Made by a program: the position numbers and the translations under genes. A stretch of 64,000 bases of DNA from Aspidapion aeneum (lineage: Eukaryota > Arthropoda > Insecta > Coleoptera > Brentidae): assembly GCA_963576565.1 (NCBI GenBank), contig OY755046.1, forward strand, positions 46,370,786-46,434,785. Reading direction: 5' to 3'. The notes under the pieces are model-generated. The model did not search any database. It was given only the letters and a program-made list of their open reading frames with translations, and was not told where the DNA came from. Positions 21,858-31,795 of this stretch are shown here, one piece after another; the first letter of the stretch is position 1, and every line of letters starts with the position of its first letter.

Positions 21858-22567
21858 ATGTCTGAGGCAGTTATTAGTTCGGGTTCGGGTAATCCTGGAA
21901 GTAATTCAAGACTTAATTGTGTACAAAACATTATAGCAACCTTTTCCTCCTTTCCAATTTCCAATTTTGAGACATCTATACAAAGTATACGAAATGAAAC
22001 TGAAGCAATTGAACAGGAATGGATTATCGAAAACACAGGCAAACGCAGAAGATTGATAGAAAAAGTGTAATTGCTAAAGAAGTATGCGATGTTATAGTTA
22101 CTCAACTTAAAGAGAGGCTTTCCTATAGAGGTCATTTAGAAGCAAATTACCTTGTCACAAATACTTCTTATGCATTATTTAATACAAAGTTTCCGAGTAG
22201 TTTATTTAACAATGTTACCAAGTTGTATCCAATGATTTTAAAAGACAGGCTAAAGACGGAATTGGAAGTCGTGTATTCGAGAACTGACTTTTCACAACTA
22301 GAAAGCTCAACAATCATTTTGGAATTCATTTTAAAAAATGTTGTAAAAGTATTAAAGATAATTATGACAACACCAATGAACACCGCTGAACCTGAACGAT
22401 ATTTTTCAACGCTGAAAAGACTTCATTTCTTCGATATTCAGTGACGACCGATTAAATGCCTTAGCAATGATGTCAATAAATAGGAATTTTGTGCATGGTA
22501 TTTCCAATTTTGATGAAAAAGTCTCGGACACATTTGTCATGCTTAAAAACCGTCGTATGGACTTTTG
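21858..22567 (+). pseudogene. hAT transposase, C-terminal half
   Basis: From ATG 21858 a first frame ends near 22070. A second frame (22019-22444) continues with AKEVCDVIVTQLKERLSYRG, LKTELEVVYSRTDF and the dimerisation block TTPMNTAEPERYFSTLKRLH. A further shift near 22435 leads to RLNALAMMSINRNF and ...LKNRRMDF. This is the RNase H-fold end plus hAT dimerisation region seen in ZMYM-type insect hAT transposases, which cut at the element ends. At least two frameshifts, and lack of the upstream zinc-finger and first catalytic Asp region, make it dead. It lies between matching hAT ends. Confidence 0.85.
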
Positions 22568-23008
22568 ATTTAAGGACTAGGAATCTAAACAAAAAGCAGA
22601 ACTGACAAAAAGGTGCGTAATATCAATTTAACATTAATTTTCAGCCGATGACCGGATAACATTAAATCAACGTATACGAACATTACAATATAAAATGGTA
22701 TTTGAATCAATAGCTAAGGTAAAACGGTTTTGTACATTGAATTAATGTTATCCATCGTTGGCTAAAAACTAATATGTATGTATACTGTAGGTAATCTTTT
22801 TTTGTGTAGGCATATTTTTGTTTATTGGAGACCTGTTTTTTTTACTTTGACAATCTTATTAGGTACCTAGTGGGCACCATAAGTTCTTTTATTTGGCTAC
22901 AAATAAATATGCTAAATTTTTTAACTTTATTTATTTTAAATTTATTTCGACTCACTTTTTATAGCGCACACCCATTCTTATACTTCACGAGCCGCCACTG
23001 TAAGTATC

Positions 23009-23075
23009 TCTAACCGTTTTCATGTCTACACTTAACAATCCAGTCTATGGGCTACTACTTATACTACTTGGTGTG
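23009..23075. repeat. Penelope-like terminal fragment, right of the hAT
   Basis: Continues the 20985-21051 fragment across the hAT insertion (TAAGTATCTCTAACCG) before joining the coding relic. Confidence 0.4.
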
Positions 23076-23590
23076 CACACACGGGACAATACCTAAATTT
23101 TAATTCTAATCAAACAAGAAGTTATAAGAAGTTTGTATTTAAGATACGTAATTTTTGTAGTAATAATGAAGAATTAACCACAGAAATTAATAACATTAAA
23201 AAGGACTTACAACAGAATGGTTATTCCGAGAAATTAATAAACTTAACGATTTCTAAAATTAAAAACAAACCAAATGTAGCAAATTCTCAAAATATTAATC
23301 CGCTGGCTGTTATTAACATTTCATATGTTCAAGGGATTTCAGAAAACATAAGACGAATAGCCAAACACACGATAAGGAGTTTTGTAACTAAAACAAAACC
23401 AGAAAATCCCTCAAACAATAAGGAATGTATTTACCAAATCCTGTGTGAGTGTGGTAAATCATAAGTAGGTGAAACGAAACGCCCTCTTCAGGTTAGAGTA
23501 AATGAACATCTAAAAAGTACCCAGTTGGGGATATTGAAAAATCCGGTTTGGCGGATCATGCATGGTCAAATGATCACAGAATTTAGGAGT
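23076..23590 (+). pseudogene. Penelope-like element: RT end and GIY-YIG endonuclease
   Basis: In one frame it reads HTGQYLNFNSNQTRSYKKF (the 'HT..YL...S.H' end of Penelope-like RT), FCSNNEELTTEINNIKKDL, NGYSEKLINLTISKIK and IRRIAKHTIRSFVTKTKP. The GIY-YIG nuclease follows: CIYQILCECGKS, stop, VGETKRPLQVRVNEHL. The stop codon (TAA, 23462-23464) replaces the second tyrosine of the motif (KSYVGE expected), so the nuclease is broken exactly at a catalytic residue. The element is 5'-truncated. Its terminal sequence follows at 23590-23660, with an inverted copy at 20985-21051. Confidence 0.85.
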
Positions 23591-23660
23591 TAGAGATACT
23601 TACTAACTGTAACGTCGTGTTTGAAGATAAATAAAGACAATGAAAGTCCGAAAATTCATT
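23591..23660 (+). repeat. Penelope-like terminal repeat
   Basis: TTAGAGATACTTACTAACTG through GACAATGAAAGTCC is the inverted partner of 20985-21051. Confidence 0.55.
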
Positions 23661-24228
23661 TAAATCAATCAGAAAGTTTGAATAAAAATGCAGTAGCGCA
23701 CCGCGCCGTTTGGAAACCTAAAAATGATTGAGTTCTCTTTATTTTATTACTTAAGTAAAACTAACCTGAGTTTCGTAAGCTACACATTATAATTTTTATT
23801 TATGACACTTGCAGAACGAAATTGTCAGAGAATTTGCTGAATTTGCTAAACTATGAATTTTCCTTAATTTTACGAAACTAAAACAATTTAAAATTTTCTA
23901 TGTATAACGGACTTTTAAATTTCTCATTCCATTAGTTTGTTTTCTCCATAATTTAAAAACTGTCTCAGACAGAAAGTTATGTAATTACTGCAAAAATATT
24001 AGCCGTGGGTACAGTTCTGTTAAAGGATATAAATTCGACGATAAAGTAAACTTAAGTAAATATAAACTTATAGATGAGAAATCGGTAAAAATATCAAAAA
24101 ATTCCTTTTTGTTGTGCGAAATATGCAATGTGAATTTTTAGGATAGTTTGTATTTGAATTTACTGATGTTTAAACACTTATTTCCGCAAGATTTACTGTA
24201 GCTTGATTCTTAATTTTTCAGGAATGGG

Positions 24229-24862
24229 CAGTGGCGACGCGTGGTAAAAAACTTTGGGGTGCACAAAAAAAAAAAATTGATTGCATTGGCATAAATTTTT
24301 TTTGAGTCCCACGCTAATTTTTTGGGCCATCGAGTGGGTCGTCATATCATATAATTTAGAGCAAATAATTAAAAAATAAGATATTTAGTTAGATATTAGT
24401 TACCTACCTATTATTATTGTTTTTATAAATAAATAATAAATGTATCATACCTAGTTTATTTTCTCTTCTAATGGTAAAGATGAAAATTTAATTGTCTTTA
24501 AATATTGCACGCTAATGCTATCAGAATTAGCAATTCTCTTAAATACCAGATTGTCGAAATCAAAACAAACCGCCCGCGCCATACCAAGTTGTCTAAGCGC
24601 GCACTATTCAAAAGTGCGCGTGAGCTACTCTAAAATGCAACGCGAACCGTGGACGCGGGAGGCATCACGGGGGTGCGGGCGGCATCGAGACTAGTTTTTG
24701 TATAAGCGCGATGCCGAAGGAAGGTTCAGATTCTATGCATTGTAAAATTCCATTGGGACATGTCGTCCTCTCTTTCTATTTTTCGTAATTAGCATTAATA
24801 TTTTTTTAAGTAAAATTTGGGAGTGAACGTGCACATGTGCACTTATGGAGAAACCGCCACTG
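24229..24862 (+). mobile_element. Non-autonomous hAT element, right copy
   Basis: Ends CAGTGGCGACGCG (24229) and AAACCGCCACTG (24862), with a perfect 8-bp duplication GGAATGGG (24221-24228, 24863-24870). It has 634 bp and no coding capacity. It is the inverted counterpart of 19800-20500. Confidence 0.9.
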
Positions 24863-24942
24863 GGAATGGGTACTCCTCTAACCGTGGTGACCACTTCGTC
24901 TCAAGGGGCCATTATGTCCACGCCATATTCTTAGGGTGCAAT

Positions 24943-25089
24943 CACAATTAAGAATACAAGCCACTAGATACAGGTGACTAAAGGCACCTGATAGATTTGA
25001 CTGTTGTGGACTGTTGGTGTAAAGAAACTGTGAAAATTTATCGAGGGCCTTTATTCACCTGTATTTAGATACTTGTATTTTCAATTTTG
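24943..25089. mobile_element. Small MITE, 43-bp inverted arms
   Basis: The arms 24943-24985 and 25047-25089 pair over ~43 bp at about 80% identity (shared AATACAAG and ATACAGGTGA). The total length is 147 bp. Confidence 0.65.
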
Positions 25090-25344
25090 CCATCAGCCTT
25101 ACTAATGACTAAGGTGTCACTTTATATTTTTTCTTAGATATACCAGATCCATTTAGTCCATGGATGTAGACACAGTGAGTAGAACTTGCTTCGAGTACTG
25201 CGCAGCCTCAAATAGGGGCGACGGAACGCAGCTCGTTACTTTTTTAGAGATTTTAGGTACAAGCCATTACCAATAGATGTCGCTGTTGAACAAGCACAAG
25301 CAAGCAAAAACTTCTCCAGCGCATTCACCAAAAGTTTATATTAA

Positions 25345-25790
25345 ATTTTAGTGATGGTTTGATGCTTTCGTTGGCAACTTGTTAGAACTATGTGGTTTTT
25401 ACTTCCTCCAAAGACGATTACAATGATATGAATCATCCTTGTTTGGAACACGTCCTGACAATATGCAGGAACAGTGATCCATACCAATCCACAAACGGTT
25501 TCGGCCACCTTGGGCCATCCTCAGGTGAATGCAGGCGATAGCTCTGTGTAGAGCATAAGCTGTATAAAACCAACAGAAACAACAACTCTAAGGGAAAATA
25601 CCCCTACCGGCATTGAATTATAGTGATGATTTGATTCTTTCATTGAGACCTTATTAAAACTATGTGGTTTTCACTTTCTCCAACATCGATTACAAGGATA
25701 TATATTATACTATTTCGGAACACGTCCTGAAAAGGTTGATTCATATCCTTGTAATCGACCTTGAAGGAAGTGAAAACCACATAGTTTTAA
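25345..25790. repeat. Penelope-like terminal repeats, direct and inverted
   Basis: A ~115-bp unit (25345-25459) recurs in direct order at 25613-25730 and partly inverted at 25736-25790 (CTATGTGGTTTT..ACTT..TCC, GATTACAA.GATAT, CACGTCCTGA). Between the direct copies, on the minus strand, lies a hammerhead-like core. Tandem and inverted terminal repeats with such cores are typical of Penelope-like elements. Confidence 0.55.
25494..25530 (-). ncRNA. Hammerhead-like motif, degenerate
   Basis: The minus strand reads CTGAGGA, TGGCC-CAAGGT-GGCC, GAAAC. The core heptad and GAAAC around a GGCC/GGCC stem fit a hammerhead, but no stem III with a cleavage triplet is seen after GAAAC, so it is unlikely to cleave. 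Confidence 0.4.
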
Positions 25791-26474
25791 GTGTTATATA
25801 GTTTTCTATTATTATGGTTTAGTCGCCTCGATAAACCTATAACCTAATTCGGCAAATACGATGCAATAAGTTAATATTCCAATATCTCTTTAGTGAAATT
25901 TTCAAAATTTTATTAAGAACATGAAATATTACTATCGCTTCTCTACTTTGTTTCATAACAAAACCATCCAATTAGAAAATCGCCCTGGGCTGGATTTTCA
26001 AAACGCACCCTCAGTTCCTTTTTACCTTGTATCCAAAGCTCGTTACATCCATTTTAATCATTGAAAATAGACGAATTATCTCTCCGATATACATGGCTTT
26101 ACTTTCTTCATCCGCGTTTCAATCGCCCGATGAGATTTTCCTTTAGACGCTGAGATATCCGTTCAGAATTTTTAATCTTAGGTTAGCTTAGGTAAGGTAA
26201 GGTGGTAGACTAAAGCTAAGACTCCCCTCAAGGTTGCGGCGCGTTGTATGACTACCACTAGTTGACAAAAGCTTACATCTCTTTCCAACGAGTCGTCATT
26301 TGCTGCGACTTTGCCGTAAGCGACCATGGAGGGTATGGCAGTCCAACTGGCAACGTCAGCTGATCTCAAGAAGACTTTTCGATTCACCGTGATAACGACA
26401 TTATGTATATATATTAAGATATTTTGACAAAAGTAACCTGAATCCTTTCTGGAGTGCTCAAATAAACCTTGCAC
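25791..26474. other. Non-coding stretch
   Basis: A 98-codon minus-strand frame (26178-26474) has no known motif. Nothing else is recognised. Confidence 0.35.
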
Positions 26475-26885
26475 TATTTATAAAACTGGCGAGCGCACTA
26501 AGGTCGGTATCTCTCAGTTCTTCTAGGTCTAGGAAGTAAAGAAAACCCGGAGCATTACATCTTGTCCTGGCAACTCTAGACCAAAATTCATTTGCCGGTA
26601 CGTTTAAATGGCTGCTGTAGACTCTGTATGGAGGATGACGAAACAGTCAGACATGTACTGTGCGAATGTCCGGCTATTGTACGTTTACATCAGAATACTT
26701 TCGGTAAACCTTAGATCGACTCAGAAGATCTGAACAGTGTCTCACCCGAACTGATAGCCGGCCTTTTTGGAGGATTAGGCATACAGTTGTGAGAAACCAC
26801 TCAAAAGTGAGCCACAATAGACCCACTGGTGGTCGCAGTGGAAGGGCTGCAAGGCCCACTCACATATGAATCATCATTATCATCA
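26475..26885 (+). pseudogene. 3' end of an I/R1/Loa-type LINE
   Basis: The plus strand has CRLCMEDDETVRHVLCECPA (a CCHC knuckle, 26610-26675) followed by LHQNTFGKP, SPELIAGLFGGLGI. This is the C-terminal pattern of LINEs of the I/R1/Loa kind. A ~70-bp segment (GACCCACTGGTGGTCGCAGT..GGGCTGCAAGGCCCACTCAC) and a tail of CAT/ATC repeats at 26866-26885 mark the 3' end. Stops interrupt the frame and it is 5'-truncated. Confidence 0.75.
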
Positions 26886-28574
26886 AATGGCTGCTCGCCC
26901 GTAATAACAGTAGTAGGCAATTAATCTCATTATTTTAGTATACTTTATTATAAAATTTAAAATGTCAATGGCAAAAAATATCTATTTAACATATACTACA
27001 AATGCTGGACTAGTCTGAAGTTGATCTTTTGTCAGATCTAGCGTCAACAATTGGTTCAGTTCTAACCCGAACAAATTCGACAGGTAATGAAACTAATAAC
27101 CGGTCACTGACCACTGCGGAAACACCTGCACAAAATCAGCCGCACACTTTATATCCGACTGGCCCCTACTAACCTTTTGCAGAACCAGAAAATTTCTGGA
27201 GGAAGCCTCTCTGAGGAGGTAGGCTGTCGAAAAAAACCTAGCCTTGCAATGTCTTCAAAACTCCTAAATTAGGAAAACATACAGCAAGAGATATAATATA
27301 TAGAAAGCTGCAGTTTCAGGGGATCTAAAATCTAACCTAACCGTGGGTATAAATTAATAATTAATAATAGGTTATAATTAATCTATTAGTAGAAGTAAGG
27401 AGTATCCTGTAGTCGCCAAGTAAGCCAGAGTAAGCTATTTGTCATGTTTCATGGTCTATCCTTTAACCAAGTCTGGATTTCCACTCGATGTCCAGATAGC
27501 TCAGGGGGTCTTTCTAATCTCAACAAAGTCCAGTAGTTTATCTCATTTGAGCAAGTTCAGCTCTTCCTATAGCTCAAGGTTGATGCCCCGAGTGTCTGTT
27601 GTCTCATACTGGCGTAGGCCTCAAATTCTGCCACGAGGGGTGCCTCTTCTTTCTCTCCACAGCTAGGGTTCTGGCTAGGATGTACTACTACCACGATAGT
27701 ATCCTGCTCTTTGAGTAAATAGTTCTTCTGAGCTTCTGATTTTTCCATGTATACTCCTGCTCTTGTGGTTTGTCTCGCTGATAGTGTAGATCCCTCTGCC
27801 ACGATTTCCTATTTGGAATGTAGACTTTGTATCATTTCTCGAGTTTACCAGGTGTGGGGGCTTTGCTGACTGTTACTGACGCGAGCGGGATTTTTTCCAA
27901 TTATTAGCCCTTGGCTAGATGCCCAGTTGTTTCCCCTCTTCTTCTTTAAACTGTGTCCTTCACACGTTCCACCATTTTTAAGAATTGACCTTATATATAT
28001 CGTTGATAGTTGTTCAGCATAAAGAATTCACTACCTATTAGTGACGACATCTTTTGGTCTATTCCTTCGTCCTTCGGTTTATTCTCTTTAGCCGCATCTC
28101 TACAAAATTAAAACCAATATCCCGCGGCCAAACACGAGAACCTATATCGTCTACCTCATCCGAAAATGAAAACAATTCATCTCGCTAATTGCCTAACTTC
28201 ACTTAGAATAACAAGCCAAACGGCGCTTTGTCATTAAGCAGGTCTATATCGATATTACGCAATAATAACAGACAAGTTTTCCATGTTTCGAAGTATGGTT
28301 TCAAATACAAAATCGCATCAGCAACACAAATATTGTATTCAAAACTCTTTTAGAATTACACCCACCTGATTATGTGACAGCGTTTCATTTTCCTATTGGT
28401 CGGAAAAACGTTCCCATATAAATTTTTCTACGATATTCAATAATCTACCCCCTTTTACCAGAAAGCTGTTTTGAGAAGTAGAAGTATTCCAGGTATTTCC
28501 GGTAGAAAAGTTTACGGCCACCAGTTAGACGCTTGTTAAATATCACCCAATCAGCCGCCACAATTGATGCTCAT
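26886..28574. other. Non-coding stretch, possible LINE debris
   Basis: No intact gene. A minus-strand frame at 27557-27802 has VAEGSTLSARQTTRAGVYME, reminiscent of the YTDGS..TGAGVY start of a LINE RNase H domain but without the later catalytic blocks. I do not call it. Confidence 0.3.
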
Positions 28575-28591
28575 AGCTCCGTAGGTCTTTA

Positions 28592-28987
28592 TATATATAT
28601 ATATATATATATTTATCGGTTTCACGTCTTCCGATACACAATCTCCACTCGTTTCTGTTTGCCCATAATTCATCATCTGTGCCTCTTATTCTTATTTCAC
28701 TGTCTATTCCTTCTCTCCAGCTTCTCCTCGTTTTCTTCGGCCAGTTGGTTTCCATTGTAATATTTGTTTAGGTAGTCTTCCATCATCCATTCTTTGTACA
28801 TGTCCGTACCACACCAGTTGTTTTGTTCATATATCATCCACTAAATTACGTTCACCCACTGTCATAATTTCTCTTATTCTTTGATTTGTAACTCTTTCTC
28901 TTTTTGATTTCCCTGCTGCTCTTCTCCAATAGTCCATCTCCGTAGCGGAAAGCATTTTTTCTGTTCTATCTTTGATTGGCCATACTT
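28592..28987 (-). pseudogene. Twin-primed LINE, ORF C-terminal end
   Basis: Continues the RT ORF past the nested insertion: EVWPIKDRTEKMLSATEMDY, RRAAGKSKRERVTNQRIREI, one stop, [20 protein letters not shown] and a C-terminal GTDDELWANRNEWRLCIGRR. The microsatellite tail follows. This is the family-typical C-terminus with WYGHVQRM. Confidence 0.85.
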
Positions 28988-28997
28988 CTGAGCCGTA

Positions 28998-30133
28998 GTA
29001 GTAGTTGTAGTAGTAGTAGTGTGGGGTAGGCTCTAGGCCTGGCGACTAGGCACATGAAGCGCCCTTTTCGCCAACCCACGGGCATCCCCCTACTGCGTCC
29101 TTCCCTCGCTAAGGAATCTGCCCGTCTTCTGTAGAAAGGCCAGAATATCGGGCTACCTCAGATTCAGAAGGTCCTCCGTCTCAAAGGCCTTCTCTTCGAA
29201 TACCTCTCTTCTTGCCTCCTTGTATGCTTCACATGATAAGAGAAAATGCGCCGAGGTCTCGTCCTCGGCCCAACATCGCTCGCACGTCGCGTCCTCCTTC
29301 ACTCTCATCTTTGCCAGGTGTCCTTGTAGGACGCAGTGTCCGGTCAGGACTCCCACTATGGCTCCCACCTCTCTTCGTGTTCCACGGAGCAGCCAGTCCC
29401 TATGGGACTTGCTGTAGCCTGTCACATACTCCTTCGCCTGTCTGGCGTTTCCTGTGTTGGTCCACTCCCTTTGTATCTCTTTCTGGGTCCACTCTGTTAG
29501 GGCCGACTTCATTTGCCCTCTTGTGAGCCCGAGGAACGGTTCTGGCCCGACGCATTTCTGCTGGGATCCTCCCCTGGCGAGTCTGTCCACTTTCTCGTTT
29601 CCGGGGACTCCCACGTGGCCTGGGACCCATACTAGCTCTACCTCTCTTACGCCGGCCAATTCCTGAAGTGCATCCGCACACTCGTGCACCAAACCTGCGG
29701 ACATGGTTGGTTTACACAGTGCTTTCAGCGCAGCTTGACTATCTGAACAGATGCAGAGGCGTTTTCCTGTTTCGTTCCTAATTTCTTCCTCCCATGTTAA
29801 CGCCAGTATAGCGTAAACCTCTGCCTGGAAGACTGTTGCATTGGATCCCAGCGGGTAGCTTTTTCCAATACTCTTGCTTTCCACGTACACTCCTGCACCG
29901 GTCGAATTCCGGTCTGTCAGCCTTGATCCGTCTGTATAGCAGACCGTGGCGTCGCTAAGGAGTTCAACTCCGCCCTCCTTCCATGCATCCCTTGGTGGTA
30001 TGGTTACACGGTATCTCCTTTTCTCCCTTAACCGCTTTTCTGACATCGCTAGCCTGTACGTCGATAAAGGAATCTCCTTTTCCGTCACAGTCACGATCTC
30101 CGAATGTCCTTTTTGTCCACCGCTCCTTCTCCG
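28998..30133 (-). mobile_element. 5'-truncated RNase H LINE with 10-bp duplication
   Basis: A perfect 10-bp duplication CTGAGCCGTA (28988-28997, 30134-30143) flanks the insertion. The 3' tail on the minus strand is a TAC/ACT repeat (28998-29020). Removing insert plus one duplication joins the interrupted RTE-like ORF in frame (TYGS to EVWP). The 3' UTR (29021-29149) shares its end with the SINE at 14567-15210. Confidence 0.95.
29153..30133 (-). CDS. LINE ORF2 C-terminus with RNase H domain
   Basis: About 327 codons are open from the truncation point to a TAG at 29150-29152. After a short RT-end segment (LSTYRLAMSEKRLREKRRYR, VTIPPRDAW) comes an RNase H domain with the usual acidic residues: CYTDGSR, VFQAEVYAI, CICSDSQAAL and WVPGHVGVPGNEKVDRLA. 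The C-terminal knuckle is CERCWAEDETSAHFLLSC. RNase H removes element RNA from the RNA/DNA hybrid during target-primed copying. The I/R1/Loa-like groups carry this domain; RTE does not. There is no stop or frameshift, so insertion is recent, but the polymerase and endonuclease were lost by 5' truncation. Confidence 0.92.
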   Translation of the reverse strand, partial: RRRSGGQKGHSEIVTVTEKEIPLSTYRLAMSEKRLREKRRYRVTIPPRDAWKEGGVELLSDATVCYTDGSRLTDRNSTGAGVYVESKSIGKSYPLGSNATVFQAEVYAILALTWEEEIRNETGKRLCICSDSQAALKALCKPTMSAGLVHECADALQELAGVREVELVWVPGHVGVPGNEKVDRLARGGSQQKCVGPEPFLGLTRGQMKSALTEWTQKEIQREWTNTGNARQAKEYVTGYSKSHRDWLLRGTRREVGAIVGVLTGHCVLQGHLAKMRVKEDATCERCWAEDETSAHFLLSCEAYKEARREVFEEKAFETEDLLNLR

Positions 30134-30452
30134 CTGAGCCGTATGTAATAATACTTTTTACAATGGTGTTATATATAAGCTTTTTGTTATGTTTTGATAT
30201 ACTTTGGTCCCAAATTATTCCATTCAATAAAGTTATTGCTTTTCTTCCTTGTACGTTTCTATATTCTATAGCTTTGTCTAGTGTTCCGGCAGCTGTAATT
30301 TTTAGACCTAAGTATTTATACTCATCACAGGACTGAATTCGCTGCCCAGTATTTAAGATTAGATCCTGTTTCGTTCCACCATTACACATATACCCTGTCC
30401 TATTGATATTAACCCCTAGTCCCCACTTATTGTACTCTTCTATTAGTTTTCG
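30134..30452 (-). pseudogene. Twin-primed LINE, RT thumb region
   Basis: Reads KLIEEYNKWGLGVNINRTGY, NGGTKQDLILNTGQRIQSCD, EYKYLGLKITAAGTLDKAIE, RNVQGRKAITLLNGIIWDQS and IVKSIITYGS before the nested LINE. The normal strand order continues at 28987. Confidence 0.85.
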
Positions 30453-30998
30453 TGCAAAATTAATGGCAAAATAATAAGAAATAAAGTGGAGAGCGAATAT
30501 AAAGATATGGAGGCAGAAGAACAAGCCGGTTTCAGGGCGGGTAGATCGACTTCAGATCATCTTTTTTGTATAACCCAAGTTATTGAAAAGAAAATGGCAT
30601 ACGGACAAGAGCTGCATCTGCTTTACGTAGATTTGCAGAAGGCATATGATAGTATACCACTAAATCTGCTTTGGAAAGCGTTGGAAAAGAAAAGCATAAG
30701 CGTACAACTAATTAAGGTCACAAAGAGTTATACCGCAATAGTAGGGCACAAGTTAAAATAAAATCAAAACTAACCAAAGGCTTTCAAGTAAATAAAGGTC
30801 TTAAACAAAGTTGCTGTATCTCGCCTACGCTCTTCAAGATATATTTGAAACAAGTCTGGAAGAGAAAATAAAAAAAACATGGGAATTCCGTTGGATGAAA
30901 CCACGTTGTATACTTTATGTTTCGCCGATGATCAGATAGTGGTGGCTCAGGATTATGACGACCTCAAATATATGACACAAAAACTAATTAAAAAAAAA
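30453..30998 (+). pseudogene. Twin-primed LINE, inverted RT palm segment
   Basis: On the opposite strand to the rest of the element: EEQAGFRAGRSTSDHLFCIT, LHLLYVDLQKAYDSIPLNLL (motif A, intact D), then after a one-base frameshift near 30745 KGLKQSCCISPTLFKIYL (motif B), and LYTLCFADDQIVVAQDYDDL (catalytic FADD). It ends at MTQKLI and an A-run at the duplication. Confidence 0.88.
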
Positions 30999-31015
30999 AG
31001 CTCCGTAGGTCTTTA

Positions 31016-31544
31016 AAAGTCCTTAAAATCAAACCCAATAATTCATCAGGTGCTTTATTATGTAAAGGTTCCCGGGAGTAAATGTTCAATCCACGGTTAC
31101 CATTGGTCAATTTATAGTATCTGAATTTAAATTGACGCGGACTTAGAGATCATTTTTAGGTGAATATTTGATACAACTGCTCGCCTGCTTCGTAACAGGA
31201 AAACTTTGAAATGATATTTCTATTGAAAACACATACAGAAACATGTCATTACTATCAAATTAATGTCAGATCTCTGATTTCGTCCAATGGTAACCGGATT
31301 CGATCAATATTAACATCAAGTGTTGTTTTTTTTAGTATTTAGTTAAAAATCACAAATCTTTTTGGAAGCTATGATAACTGAATGATAATGCAGCCAGAAA
31401 TTTTGGTGTAAGAGAGTTCCATGGCTTGTTTTTAGCGAAAATAAGACCAAAACCTTTTTATATTGTTTTTGTGTTACCGATTCGATTCTCGGCCTTTAAT
31501 ATCGTTGGTCTTGATCAGTCAGGCCAATGTATTCCATTCCATGA
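31016..31544. other. Non-coding stretch
   Basis: Only a 13-bp inverted repeat CGGTTACCATTGG (31094-31106 with 31284-31296) is seen. Confidence 0.35.
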
Positions 31545-31795
31545 AGGCAAAAATTACACTTTTTCGCTTTTGATCCATCTTTGGACATAGGCTTCCCCCA
31601 ATATCATCCACTATTCTCTGTCTGTCGCAGTGTTCATACATTTAGTTGCCACATTTTTCTTTAAATCCTCCTCCCATCTCGTTTGGGGTCTTCCCTTAGT
31701 TCTTTTGTTTTCCCAAGGTCTCCAGATTATAATACATTTGTTCCATTGATCGGCTTTTTGTCTGATATTATGAGTAATATGTACGAAGTTTTCTA
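31545..31795 (-). pseudogene. RTE-like LINE C-terminal fragment (family B, copy 2)
   Basis: The minus strand matches the end of the 18.6-19.2 kb copy: a WRPWENK-like block, R.P.TRWEED..., MNTATDRE and GEAYVQ (the plus strand shows TTGGACATAGGCTTCCCCCA). It is a short, 5'-truncated relic. Confidence 0.7.

Larger units (their letters stand above)
21052..23000 (+). mobile_element. hAT transposon with 8-bp target duplication
   Basis: Terminal inverted repeats CAGGGGCGGCTCGT (21052) and ACGAGCCGCCACTG (ending 23000) are flanked by a perfect 8-bp duplication TAAGTATC (21044-21051 and 23001-23008). The length is 1949 bp. It contains a decayed transposase and a nested MITE. It landed in a Penelope-like terminal fragment. 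Confidence 0.92.
28592..30998 (-). mobile_element. Twin-primed (5'-inverted) RTE-like LINE insertion
   Basis: A 17-bp perfect duplication AGCTCCGTAGGTCTTTA (28575-28591, 30999-31015) brackets it. The minus-strand portion (28592-30452, less a nested LINE) runs from KLIEEYNKWGL to the 3' end and a (TA)n tail at 28591-28613. The remaining portion (30453-30998) is on the plus strand and covers the part just upstream, ending at FADDQ...KLI. The two pieces meet at the same residue (KLI), the structure expected when both target strands prime on one RNA. The 5' part of the element is missing. Confidence 0.9.

Noticed and set aside
27557..27802. RNase H-like start (AEGSTLS..RAGVYME) on the minus strand
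   Set aside because: Only one block matches; the later E, D and GH..NE blocks are absent, so I left it as unassigned.
31094..31296. 13-bp inverted repeat as a MITE
   Set aside because: Outer sequences diverge quickly and no duplication is seen.
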